Origin: Persicaria tinctoria
Taxonomy: Eukaryota; Streptophyta; Magnoliopsida; Caryophyllales; Polygonaceae
Length of the DNA stretch: 64,000 bases
Direction of reading: 5' to 3'
NCBI GenBank assembly: GCA_037127255.1
Contig: JBANSL010000012.1
Coordinates: forward strand, 23,942,615-24,006,614
Shown one piece after another: positions 1 through 9,978 of the stretch. The position numbers and the translations under genes are program-made. Position 1 is the stretch's first letter. Every line of letters starts with the position of its first letter. A model generated the notes under the pieces. The model was not told the DNA's origin and made no database searches. It saw only the letters and a list, made by a program, of their open reading frames with translations.

Positions 1-445
1 AAGTGATTTATCATTTCTCAAGACAGTAAAAAGTGTGATGAACGGAGGATAGGTACGTGAGTGTGGTTGTGTGGGAGTGATGCTAAGCATGAGCTGATGA
101 AGTAGAGAAATTGTGGTGGGTTTTGTTTCTCCTTCCTATCCGTTTTTTAGTTTAAAATAAAATTAAACGTTTAGTGTATTAAATTTTTTAATTTAAATCC
201 CACTACCTATTTTAAAATAAAATTAAATCATTTTCGTAACTAACTTTGTCCACTATTCCATTACCTTAGTAACCGTCCCTCCCCGCATTTCTATTTAAAT
301 ATTTCTTCTTTTTTTTTCATTTTGTCCCATGTAAGATTATTTCAAGTTCTCATAATTCTCTATAGATTGAGGAGATCAGTTATGGCTATTTTAACGTTGT
401 GTATTTACTTGAGCAACTTCTTATTTGCCATGACTCAAATCTTGA

Positions 446-661
446 TTGATTTGTATTATTGAAATCTCTATTGTTATTTATGATTATAACATTTTAGATC
501 CAACTATGCCCATACAGTTTGAAAGAAGGCAATTTCCATTGTTGTTGTGTTTTGGTATGACCATCAACAAAAGTCAAGGGCAATTGTTGTCACAAGTTGA
601 TTTATATTTGTATCAGCCGGTGTTCAATCATGGCCAGTTATATATTGCGGGTGGTGTCTAG
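446..661 (+). pseudogene. Helitron PIF1-type helicase, C-terminal relic
   Basis: The last 55 or so residues match the C-terminus of the PIF1-like helicase of plant Helitrons. They include a QFERRQFP segment, the motif MTINKSQGQ (helicase motif V/VI region) and a YQPVFNHGQLYIA stretch, where functional copies read ...VFSHGQLYVALSRV. Translation stops after AGGV, where the family normally continues with SRV, so the last motif is damaged. The first 20 residues (MICIIEISIVIYDYNILDPT) look like non-homologous upstream sequence. The full RepHel protein is well over 1000 residues, so only a tail survives. Its distance of 660 bp from the Helitron 3' end fits the normal layout. Confidence 0.8.
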
Positions 662-908
662 GAGAAGTTTAAATTAATATTGTAATATGTGATGAACATT
701 CGAACTTTTTAACCTACTGCTAATGTAGTTTATAAAGAAGTTTTTCACAATGTATAGTTTGTAGAAACTTGCGCTGAGGACATATGTACACAAATGTTAT
801 GGTTCAGTTGATTAGTTGATTATTATTTTCGTGCATTTTGGTTGGTCTATTTTACTTTATCAAGCCATGTTAAAGTAAGTTATGTATTACTCATTTCAGT
901 ATCATGAT

Positions 909-1226
909 CAGCTCATAAAGTGGAAGCTAAAATACCTACAATGACATGTTTTTATGAACAAAATCGAACCTCAGCTCGTAAAATGAAAGCTAAAATACCT
1001 ACAATGACATGTTTTTATGAACAAAATCGAACCTCAACTCGTAAAGTGAAAGCTAAAATACCTACAATGATATGTTTTTATAAACAAAATTGAACCTCAG
1101 CTCGTAAAGTGAAAGCTAAAATACCTACAATGACATGTTTTTATAAGCAAAATCGAACCTCAACTCGTAAAGTGAAAGCTAAAATACCTACAATGACACA
1201 TGTTTTTATGAACAAAATCGAACCTC
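909..1226 (+). repeat. 63-bp tandem repeat, five copies, in Helitron 3' region
   Basis: Units start at 909, 972, 1035, 1098 and 1161, a constant 63-bp period. Each unit reads roughly CAGCTCGTAAAGTGAAAGC followed by an AATACCTACAATGACATG core and an AACAAAATCGAACCT end. Copies differ by only a few substitutions. Minisatellites near the 3' end are common in plant Helitrons. A partial sixth unit decays at 1227-1260. Confidence 0.9.
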
Positions 1227-1290
1227 TAAAATGATCGACATGTTTTCGTGAACGGAGGGAGTATGAGTTTGTTTAGATGAATTTTAAAAA

Positions 1291-1321
1291 TCCCGTGCGT
1301 AACGCACGGGTTCTAGGCTAG
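1291..1321 (+). other. Helitron 3' terminal hairpin and CTAG end
   Basis: CCCGTGCGTAACGCACGGG forms an 8-bp GC-rich stem (CCCGTGCG with CGCACGGG, 3-nt loop region). Eight to ten bases later comes CTAG, followed by a T at 1322. This is the standard rolling-circle terminator layout of plant Helitrons, with insertion between A and T. Confidence 0.9.
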
Positions 1322-1639
1322 TTGCCATTAAAGGAGAAAGCTTAGAGATAGAGAATGGGAGATAACCTCTCTTCAATGGTGGATTGGGCACCAACTGTCA
1401 TCTCTCTTCAATGGTGGGTCATCCCTCCCTTCACTGGTGGTCCCCCCTCCTCTCTCTCTTGGTTCCGGCGTCGCTCAACGAGCTCTATGCATGGCGGTCA
1501 CCTTCTCCTCCCTCCAAACTTTGTCAATGGCGGTTGCAATGGTGGTTTTCCCCCCTCAAAGCCTTTTGAATTTCTACAACTGTCAGACGGGTTTTATGAT
1601 TGATGACTATGATGTGATGTACGTTCTTTCTTGAATCGA
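1322..1639. other. No gene seen
   Basis: Several overlapping short frames (1355-1603 and others) are open, but they are rich in Ser, Pro and Trp, match no family I know, and have no codon or motif support. I treat the stretch as non-coding flank of the Helitron. Confidence 0.5.
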
Positions 1640-2600
1640 GATTCGATATATAACGAAAGTGATTGAATGCGGAAGCGAGTGATAAGAACAAGAAACTCAA
1701 AACAAACATGCAAGAGCAAGAACAACACCAGAGTTTTTACGAGGTTCGGCAAAGAGATGCCTACGTCCTCGGGGCCTCAAGAACAGGCCGAATCCACTAG
1801 GTAATGTTCAACAGAGGGTTACAAACAAGCAATGCAAAAGTAAACCCTAGATCTACGCATGTACGAGTTTCAGAGATACAAGAGAAGAAGATCCCCCTGT
1901 GTGGGATGACCGGAGTTCGAAGATCTCTTCGAAAATCCCAAACCCTAGATCTCCAGACGTGAGACAAGCAGCAACCAAAGCCAAGAGCTTAGCCGCGCCA
2001 CCACCAGGAGATCACCGAGAGCAGCCACCACCTTCTTCGTCACAATCGTCGGGGAGGAGCTAGGAGGAAACCCTAGAAACCCTAGAACCCTTTGAGAGCG
2101 TTTGAGAGGAGACGGAGGAGAGAGAGAGAGAGCTGAACTTAGGATCCTCGAGATGCTAGCGAGCTTAAATAGCTAGGACTTCGGATCTCCAGTAACTCTA
2201 AGGCAAAACGCAGCGCTTCACTCCAAATGGACAGGGCCGCCGAGCTTGCCTTGCTAGAGAGATCTATTGGGCTTGGGAATGGGCCTAAGGCCCACGTCCG
2301 GGTAAGGATCTCTAAACATTATATCATACATATTATACATATATTATATATACTATAGGTTATACATTATCACACCACAAATATGTACTAGACTCGTTAG
2401 AGGATCAAGTCGATCTCGACTCAATACAACTCAGTCGAGCCTAATCATATCTTGTGCATCCATGTATATCCAAGCATATAATATATGTTATATGTATACT
2501 TATCATACACTCATACATGTTTACAAGCACATAACAATATTACATGTAACACATATGAAAGCAAGACATAGGAAAATAAAACATATAACATTACAACATT
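1640..2600 (-). mobile_element. Decayed LTR-like remnant
   Basis: The stretch carries the hallmark segment of plant LTR leaders near 1735-1790 (TTTTTACGAGGTTCGGCAAA and GCCTACGTCCTCGGGG), read on the minus strand. It also holds CTAGATCT/AACCCTAG-rich GC sequence and a GTCGATCTCGAC dyad near 2410, like those in the LTR elements at 39689-50121. I could not fix TG/CA ends or a target duplication, so both the boundaries and the solo-LTR interpretation are inference. No coding sequence is seen. Confidence 0.4.
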
Positions 2601-2933
2601 CTTCTCTTTTCCAAGTTGCAATTGTAGATTAACCCACATCAACGGGTTCTTCATACCGGTTAGTTTTTTGCAATGGCCCGGATTTTATTCAATATTGACT
2701 ACCATTTTCTCCCTGCGTTCTATCAAAGATTAATAAAGAGTTATGTGCCAGTAATTGATGGGATGTTTGGGATTTTGGATTATCCACATGATTATATATT
2801 AATTATATGTATGAATTTCATTTAAATTAGTAATGGAATATTAATAATTACCATCATATATTACACAATATTTATAGTGTTGTATGCATGCTCCTTTTGA
2901 TGGATAAATACTTTTTTCCATTTATTACGTGTG

Positions 2934-2982
<49 letters not shown>

Positions 2983-3450
2983 AATACGATGAAGAATAAT
3001 CCGATATGGATAGGGGATATATAGGATAGAAAGTGGAAATAAATCTTATTTTGCTTATTTAAGTAAACATTAATTGACATCACTATAGCCCCTAATAATT
3101 TATACATTATTCTATCTTTAATTATTGATTATTTATTCCTTATAAAAAAAGATCCTCAATGATCGATTATTTATATTCTTTAATTATTGGTGAGTCACAT
3201 ATTACCATGAAACAAGATTAATTACCACTTATAAACATATATATTTGGATGGGTACATACACGCCCAGCTGAAACTTATATAGAAACCAAACAATGTCCC
3301 TGATGATTTGTTTCCAATAAAGATAAAGAGATGATTTTCAATCGATTAATTCAATCATGCACGTAGGTTCTTATATACATCTTACTATGTCCCATTTTCC
3401 ATAACAAATTGAACAAAAAGAATTGAAGCTAAGATAAATTAATTAAGGAT
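2601..3450. other. AT-rich flank upstream of the SPH gene
   Basis: No gene is seen. The stretch holds a perfect AT microsatellite at about 2936-2980. TATA-like strings occur at about 3276-3282 (TTATATAG) and 3371-3378 (TTATATAC); the latter, about 80 bp before the ATG, is a reasonable but unproven core promoter for the gene at 3451. Confidence 0.5.
2936..2980. repeat. AT dinucleotide microsatellite
   Basis: Uninterrupted AT repeats of about 45 bp. Confidence 0.95.
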
Positions 3451-3909
3451 ATGAGTTTGGGTATGGGCTACTTCAAGTGCAAGGTGATCGTGGGTGTCCT
3501 TCTTGTCTTGCTATTCACAACGACAATCGCCGGCAGACAAAACGAGGAGGCGTTGCAGCCGGAATTCTCATTCCATCCAACACCAAAGACTCACGTGGTG
3601 ATCAGCAACACGTTCGAAGACGGGGTCAGCCTAACCGTGCATTGCAAGTCCGGAGACGAAGACTTGGGAGAGAAAGTGGTGGGTCCGGGGGGTAACTACG
3701 AGATCGTGTTCTACCCGTCAGTCTTTTTTAATACGCTTTACTACTGCAAGCTGTCGTCGCCCCACGGATGGCTCGAATTAGACGCCTACCGCGGGACGAG
3801 GGACGTCAAGAGATGCTACAAGTTATGTCTGTGGACAGCCAGCGATGATGTCGTCTCCGGCTATAACATCCTTGCTCAGGCTGATATTAATTACAGCTGG
3901 AACCATTAG
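3451..3909 (+). CDS. S1/SPH-family secreted protein (plant self-incompatibility protein homologue)
   Basis: An intact intronless gene of 152 residues. Residues 1-28 form a signal peptide (hydrophobic core VIVGVLLVLLFTTTIAG), so the product is probably secreted. The mature part (about 46-140) matches the S1/SPH fold: HVVISNTFEDGVSL near the start, HCKSGDEDLG, YYCKL and an RCYKLCLW end. Cys65, Cys99, Cys122 and Cys126 are candidates for disulfides; family members usually pair four cysteines. A glycosylation sequon N-Y-S sits at 147-149. The family was defined by the stigmatic S-protein of Papaver; most homologues are small secreted proteins of unknown or reproductive function. The first ATG is used because it gives the longer signal peptide, but Met5 in the same frame is possible. 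Codon use is GC-richer than the surroundings, as expected for a real gene among AT-rich flanks. Its specific role cannot be read from sequence. Confidence 0.92.
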   Translation: MSLGMGYFKCKVIVGVLLVLLFTTTIAGRQNEEALQPEFSFHPTPKTHVVISNTFEDGVSLTVHCKSGDEDLGEKVVGPGGNYEIVFYPSVFFNTLYYCKLSSPHGWLELDAYRGTRDVKRCYKLCLWTASDDVVSGYNILAQADINYSWNH

Positions 3910-3993
3910 TTCATATATCCCTTCACCCATCTCTATTCTCTAGCTCTGGCTAGCTAGTTTTTTTTTCTCTTCCGATCCGTTTTTATGCACTTA

Positions 3994-4027
<34 letters not shown>

Positions 4028-4714
4028 GGGCAAATTGCATAAAATAGCACGAACTTTAGGGGTGGTTGCACTCAGTGGCACAAACTTAAAAAAATAAAAA
4101 AATAATCACCAACTTTCGTGTTTAGTTGCGGTCAGTGGCACACATGGATTTTTTTTAATTAAAAAGACATATAGCGAGATATGAATTAATGAGAGTGCTT
4201 ATATGGTTTTTTTAAAATTAAAAGACATAAAAGATATGCCAAAATTATGAAACTAGCTAGGTTCCAATTTTATTTTTTATTTCATGTAATTCAAAAGCAA
4301 AGATAATTGTGACAAATATAACATTTGCAAATTAAAATTTGATACGGAGTACTAGTTATTTTAATTTGCAAATGTTATATTTGTCACAATTATATTCGAT
4401 TTGGAATTACATGAAATAACGAATAAAATTGGAACCTAGCTAGTTTCATAATTTTGGCACATCTTTTATGTCTTAATTTTTTTTTAAAAAAATTAATGTA
4501 AGCATTTCCACTAATTCATATATCGCTATATGTCTTTTTAATTAAAAAAATTTCATGTAAGCACCCCCACTAGTCCACATTAGCGAGATAGGGGGTATAC
4601 ATGCCACTGACCGCAACTAAACACCAAAGTTGGTGATTATTTTTGTATATTTGTAAGTTCGTGCCACTGAGTGCAACCACCCCTAAAGTTCGTGCTATTT
4701 TATGCAATTTGCCC
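4028..4714. mobile_element. Foldback MITE, MULE-type, inserted in TTA repeat
   Basis: The element is one long imperfect palindrome of 687 bp. The left arm starts GGGCAAATTGCATAAAATAG and the right arm ends with its reverse complement. Pairing continues almost to the centre near 4345-4355, through GAACTTTAGGGGTGGTTGCA, the CAGTGGCAC blocks and the AATGTTATATTTGTCACAAT inner segment. A TTATTATTA string flanks both sides (4019-4027 and 4715-4723), which fits a 9-bp target duplication but is ambiguous because the target is itself a TTA microsatellite. Long inverted repeats starting with G and a 9-bp duplication suggest a non-autonomous Mutator-like foldback. There is no coding capacity. Confidence 0.85.
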
Positions 4715-4723
4715 TTATTATTA

Positions 4724-5439
4724 TTATTATTATTATTAAAAGGGCTAGATAGTCGTTGAAAAAGCCCTATTCTACGTACAATTTGTTTGACAAGTTAATT
4801 TTTATTGGAAATAATAATTGGATGATTTTGGTAGATGACCTTTTTTAAATATTCAATTGTGCACTTAGGTCCTAAATCAATTTAATTAGTTTTGTCTAGA
4901 CCCCTTTCCAATAGAGTGGGTTGTTCAATGGTCAACCGTTTGACCATTGACCGGTCAACGGTTGACCGTTGACCAACCTATTTTGATCCCAATTTTTATT
5001 TATTTATTTTAATTATTTATTTTTTAGTGATGCCATATTTTACCGTTTTTATGCCAAAATTTTATTATATTTTATTTTCACTTTGATGCCACTTTCCTAA
5101 TGAAATGATTGGATGACACTTTTTTAATGTCACTTTTTTTAAACTTTGATGACATTTTTTGTTTACAGTAATGTCACGTTGATCATTGATGCCATTTTTT
5201 TTAACGTTAATGACTGATGCCACTTTTTTTTGTCAATTTTTTGATAATATTTTTTTTTACTGTGATGCCATATTTTTTATGATATTTTTTCAAAGTAGTA
5301 TTTTGTTAACATTTTTTTTCTTTAATGTGATACAACTTTTTCAAATGGTGTTTTGATGTCGTTTTTATAATGTAATGATTTGATGCTATTTTTTTTAATA
5401 AAATTGATTGATGCCACATGTTTTTAATTTAATCAATTG
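4724..5439. other. AT-rich region with degenerate TGATGCCA(T)n motif
   Basis: No gene is seen. From about 5030 to 5560 the motif TGATGCCA or TGATGACA followed by a T-run recurs about every 30-60 bp in degenerate form. A W-box cluster lies at 4925-4980 (separate entry). Confidence 0.5.
4925..4980. promoter_or_regulatory. Dense W-box-like cluster
   Basis: Within about 55 bp the core TTGACC/GGTCAA occurs at least seven times on both strands (GGTCAACCGTTTGACCATTG, then GACCGGTCAACGGTTGACCG, then TTGACC). TTGAC is the core WRKY transcription factor site. Whether it acts as one here is unknown; no gene start lies close by, and the repeats may simply belong to an old transposon end. Confidence 0.35.
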
Positions 5440-6716
5440 TATATCGATTTATTTTCATCGATTATACTCTCATTCACCGATGACACGTTGAGTTATTACA
5501 CTTCATTAATGCCATCACTTATGGTGACACGTTCATTAAATTTTTATTCATGCATGACATTTGTTATTACGCTTCATTAATCACAATTGTTTATGGTGAC
5601 AATTTTATATAATTGATGACATAAGAGCTTAAAACGTGGAATCAAAATATTGTCACCTTATTGCACATATAAAAATACAAAGTCTTTTGGAACTACGACA
5701 TTAATATTGGTTGCATACGTAAAAACACCTATTATCACATGTCATCAACTAAAAAAAATGCATCAATGTAAGTAATATAATGTGGAATCAATAAAATCAA
5801 TACAAGGTGACATGCCCATCCAAGAATTATATACAACATTTCTAAAGATTCCATCTTCTCAAAAGTAGCATCAAACTAGTTGCTAACAACATAACTCTTC
5901 TTCAACCATGAAAGTAGTACGTTGCTAACAACCCAAAAAGCTCTTAAGAGCAAAATAAAAACAGATGTAGGCAATTATCTAATTGTTGTAAAGAGTGAGG
6001 TCAACTAAAATGATGCAGCAACAAGGACATATTTAATCGTACATTGGACAATATCTGATGGAATTGCTGCATCTCTTTGATCTTTGACAACTCTAGGGGT
6101 CCATAATGGTCTTCAGAATCCGAGCTCTCTTAATCTTATTCTTCAACATCAATCTGCAAGAAAAGGTTCCAAGTAAATGCATAATATATAATTCCTTATC
6201 CAAGCTTCAAAAATTACATTCGAAAGTTAGCTAAGCAAAGTAGAGCGCGGAGAATTAAAATAGTGACCTTCGAAAGCTACTTTACATCTATTTTCCTCAA
6301 TTGATTCAAGTGTAATTGCCTAGAAAAAAATTAACAAAGAAGGAATAAAAACAAAGTTATAAATTAAACTCAAAATAATATTGGCAATTTGGCTCAACAA
6401 TAGGAAGAGAAAGAGGGCCACAATAGAGAAACATAACTATTGCATCAATTTTTATCAGAAGAGTCCCTGCTGACACATTTGAGCTTCAAGAAAAGTTAAG
6501 GAAAACAATTGTGCCCTGCGTTTTTTATCTTGGGAGAAACAAAGGAGCTCTAAATATTACCTCAAAACAAGAGAGGATAAATATATGCCAAATGCTAGAT
6601 TTTCAGTTACGAATCAAAATGGGTCTAATCATGTACATGTTTTTGCGCTTGCCAACCAAAACCCCTAATTAATTTAACTTATTTATGATCCAGAAAACCT
6701 GCATTATACAAATCAA
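5440..6716 (-). repeat. Segment S, copy 1 (oldest), cut by Helitron-like end
   Basis: Non-coding AT-rich segment repeated at 8496-9960 and 20004-21127. This copy is the most diverged and stops at 6716, exactly where a Helitron-type CTAG end begins (AATCAA followed by CTAG, where the other copies read AATCAATGTTGC). On the minus strand it keeps splice-like signals (TTTTTTTCTAG acceptor with an open 52-nt exon AITLESIEENRCKVAFE, donor GTCACT; and TTTTCTTGCAG before a second exon-like block). It may be part of an old gene or a gene-capturing transposon. No family is recognised. Confidence 0.7.
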
Positions 6717-7455
6717 CTAGGAAGGCAGACCCGTGCTACGCCCGGGACATATTTTTTAAATCAAATATGTGTACTTTGTGAATAACGAAAGATTATTTAA
6801 TGCAAAATCAAATTTGTAATGATTTATTTAGCCATTTCTTCCTAAAGACATATGTTCTCTGCCCATATTTTATGATTTCTCTAAAAACTGGTTGTGGCTT
6901 GAGTTTTAGATTTTCTTAGAGGTACGTGATTAATTTTTTCAGAGAGGCCAAATTTCGAATACAAAACTTTTTTTTTTGTAGAGTGAGATATTAGATTTAG
7001 GGGTTTAGGGTTTGTTTGTGAGGATTTGCTTGATGCACTTTTTAAAGGGTTTTAGGATTTTTTTTATTTGATATATCGCTCTAAAAAAGCGTAATAAGAT
7101 ATAATTAATACATATATAAATAAATATTTATCGAATTTTTTCTGACATTATTTTCTTTTGGGAGAAAATTGTTCCAAAATTAACCATTAAATGACATATA
7201 AGTCTCTATGCATCAGTTTTACTATTATATATATATTAAGTATAAAATAAGATACAATTATATGGACTTATTACTTGAATATATTTTGCATATTCACATT
7301 CTTCGTGTATTTGATTTTCAAATCAACAAAATTAAAACCAATTTATAAAGAGCAAATGATTTATTTGGACATAATATATTAGAAAATCATATACATGAAT
7401 CCGTATAATACTTGATAAACCTTATGCATGACGCACAGGGTCCTGTATTAGTTAT
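6717..7455. mobile_element. Helitron-like piece with 3' ends facing outward on both sides
   Basis: At 6717-6748 the minus strand reads as a Helitron 3' end: hairpin CCCGGGCGTAGCACGGG, then TCTGCCTTC and CTAG, next to T. At about 7418-7455 the plus strand reads as a decayed Helitron 3' end (TTATGCATGACGCACAGGGT, then CCTGTATTAG and T). The 739 bp between are AT-rich and non-coding. Either two Helitron fragments lie head to head or one chimeric element has terminal hairpins on both sides. Confidence 0.5.
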
Positions 7456-8209
7456 TACAGAGTACTATAATGAGATAGTTCAACACCCTTAAAGAATTCA
7501 ATATCAAAGCAAATGGGAATAAAATTAATGAGTATAAGTTGAAGGGGCTATCAATAGTAAATGATGCATACTATTGTAAGAAACTTAAATTTCATTGTTA
7601 TAATTACCCATCATCATTCATTATAAGGGTGTTACAAAATGTGGTTTGACAAAACTAAAAGATTACTTCATTTTCTTTTTTTTTTTTTGATCCGTGGACT
7701 ACTTCATTTTCTAACGTCCCTATAATTGATCATTTAAATAATTGAATTAATTGTTCATTTAATTTATAGGAAAAACTCACTCTTTTGAAACCTCACTTTA
7801 GTTTTAACATCTATCATATTTAAAAAGGTAAATTAATTTTGCATTTTTTTCTTTTTTTTAAAAAAAACTCTCACGTACTCTAGATCCTTTAATTGAATGC
7901 CCACTTTATGATACTCCGTATTGCTTATTTTCTGAAATCAAATAAAAATATAATTTTGCCATAAAAAAACAGGGCAATGCTTAATTAATTAAAGAGCAAT
8001 AGAGAAGATTTAAAAAATGGCTTATATTTTTAATTGATTAAAACAATAAAACAGTGTTCATAATGTAATATGTATGTATATTTAAAATTATTATTATGTA
8101 TTTATATACAATAATTATTATTAGTTAACATAAAGTAATATTGAGATTCAACATGGGCAAAATAAATCAGTTAACACTTAACATGCAATAAGCTTACCAT
8201 TAAAAATAC

Positions 8210-8286
<77 letters not shown>

Positions 8287-8495
8287 AAATAATTAAGCTA
8301 GCTATAAGATAAGATCTAAACGCATTAGTATTCAATGATTAAAAAGTTCAATAGTTATACACACATGAAAAAAAATTGCAAAGATATGTTTAGGTGTTGT
8401 ACGCACTTACCTATACACAAATTTTCAAATCGATGAACGTACTCTTCCAGTTGAATTGGAGAAGTCGATGATGCAAATACAATTTTTTTACCGTT
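7456..8495. other. AT-rich spacer
   Basis: No gene or recognisable element is seen apart from the AT microsatellite at 8218-8284. Confidence 0.5.
8218..8284. repeat. AT dinucleotide microsatellite
   Basis: About 67 bp of uninterrupted AT. Confidence 0.95.
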
Positions 8496-9978
8496 CAATT
8501 GTATATCGATTTATTTTCATCGATTATACTCTCATTCACTGATGACACGTTGTGTTATTACACTTCTCATTAATGCAATCACTTATGGTGACATGTTTAT
8601 TAAATTTTTATTCATGCATGACATTTGTTATTACGCTTCATTAATCACAATTGTTTATGGTGACAATTTTATATAATTGATGACATAAGAGCTTAAAACG
8701 TGGAATCAAAATATTGTCACCTTATTGCACATATAAAAATACAAAGTCTTTTGGAACTACGACATTAATATTGGTTATATACGTAAAAACACCTATTATA
8801 ACATGTCATCAACTAAAAAAAATGCATCAATGTAAGTAATATAATGTGGAATCAATAAAATCAATACAAGGTGACATACCCATCCAAGAATTATATACAA
8901 CATTTCAATAGATTCCATCTTCTCAAAAGTAGCATCAAACTAGTTGCTAACAACATAACTCTTATGAAAGTAGTACGTTGCTAACAACCCAAAAAGCTCT
9001 TAAGAGCAAAATAAAAACAGATGTAGGCAATTATCTAATTGTTGTAAAGAGTGAGGTCAACTATAAAGATGCAGCAACAAGGACATATTTAATCGTACAC
9101 TGGACAATATCTGATGGAACTAGCTGCATCTCTTTGATCTTTGACAACTCTAGGGGTCCATAATGGTCTTCAGAATCCGAGCTCTCTTAATCTTATTCTT
9201 CAGCATCAATCTGCAAGAAAAGGTTCCAAGTAAATGCATAATATATAATTCCTTATCCAAGCTTCAAAAATTACATCCCAAAGTTAGCTAAGCAAAGTAG
9301 AGCGCAGAGAATTAAAATAGTGACCTTCGAAAGCTACTTTACATCTATTTTCCTCAATTGATTCAAGTGTAATTGCCTAGAAAAAAATTAACAAAGAAGG
9401 AATAAAAACAAAGTTATAAATTAAACACAAAATAATATTGGCAATTTGGCTCAACAATAGGAAGAGAAAGAGGGCCACAATAGAGAAACATAACTGTTGC
9501 ATCAATTTTTATCAGAAGAGTCCCTGCTGACACATTTGAGCTTCAAGAAAAGTTAAGGAAAACAATTGTGGCCTGCGTTTTTTATCTTGGGAGCAACAAA
9601 GGAGCTCTAAATATTACCTCAAAACAAGAGAGGATAAATATATGCCAAATGCTAGATTTTCAGTTACGAATCAAAATGGGTCTAATCATGTACATGTTTT
9701 TGCGCTTGCCAACCAAAACCCCTAATTAATTTAACTTATTTATGATCCAGAAAACCTGCATTATACAAATCAATGTTGCTAGCTAACCTAGAAATTAAAT
9801 TAATGTGAAAAGTTGAATGCACATTTGGCCAATAGCATTTCTCATGATGTTTGATTAATATATAACTCCTTATAACGCAAAAGCTTACCCTAATCATGTA
9901 GGTAGAGGTGGAAACTTTGAAATTAATGCACATTTGCAACCATGGCATCAAACACTCTGGTTATAAGGCGCACTCAAC
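8496..9978 (-). repeat. Segment S, copy 2, interrupted by LTR retrotransposon
   Basis: Nearly identical to 20004-21127 over its right part (about 8845-9960); the sampled stretches differ by only a base or so (for example CATTTCAATAG against CATTTCTATAG). The copy runs to GGTTAT at about 9966, then AAGGCGCACTCAAC, and is cut by the retrotransposon at 9979. In copy 3 the same place reads ...GTGCACTCAACATCCAAAT without insertion. On the minus strand, acceptor CTAG, a 52-nt open exon (9325-9376) and donor GT are visible, followed by a second acceptor (TTTTCTTGCAG, exon from 9210 leftward) whose exon contains in-frame stops. Probably a pseudogene fragment; function unknown. Confidence 0.7.

Larger units (their letters stand above)
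1..1321 (+). mobile_element. Helitron, 3' portion (left side outside window)
   Basis: The window begins inside a Helitron. Three things on the + strand support this: a C-terminal helicase relic at 446-661, a block of 63-bp tandem repeats at 909-1226, and a 3' terminus with a GC hairpin at 1291-1310 followed by CTAG at 1318-1321 and a T at 1322. Helitrons are rolling-circle transposons that end in a hairpin plus CTRR and insert between A and T. Bases 1-445 and 662-908 are AT-rich and show no gene. The Rep domain and 5' end would lie to the left of the window. The helicase is a relic, so this copy is not autonomous as seen. Confidence 0.8.

Noticed and set aside
909..1226. Regular 63-bp repeats considered as a CRISPR-like array
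   Set aside because: The units are contiguous without unique spacers, and the context is a plant Helitron.
1355..1634. Three overlapping frames just right of the Helitron end
   Set aside because: No recognisable domain, overlapping frames, and no start context or neighbours that suggest a gene.
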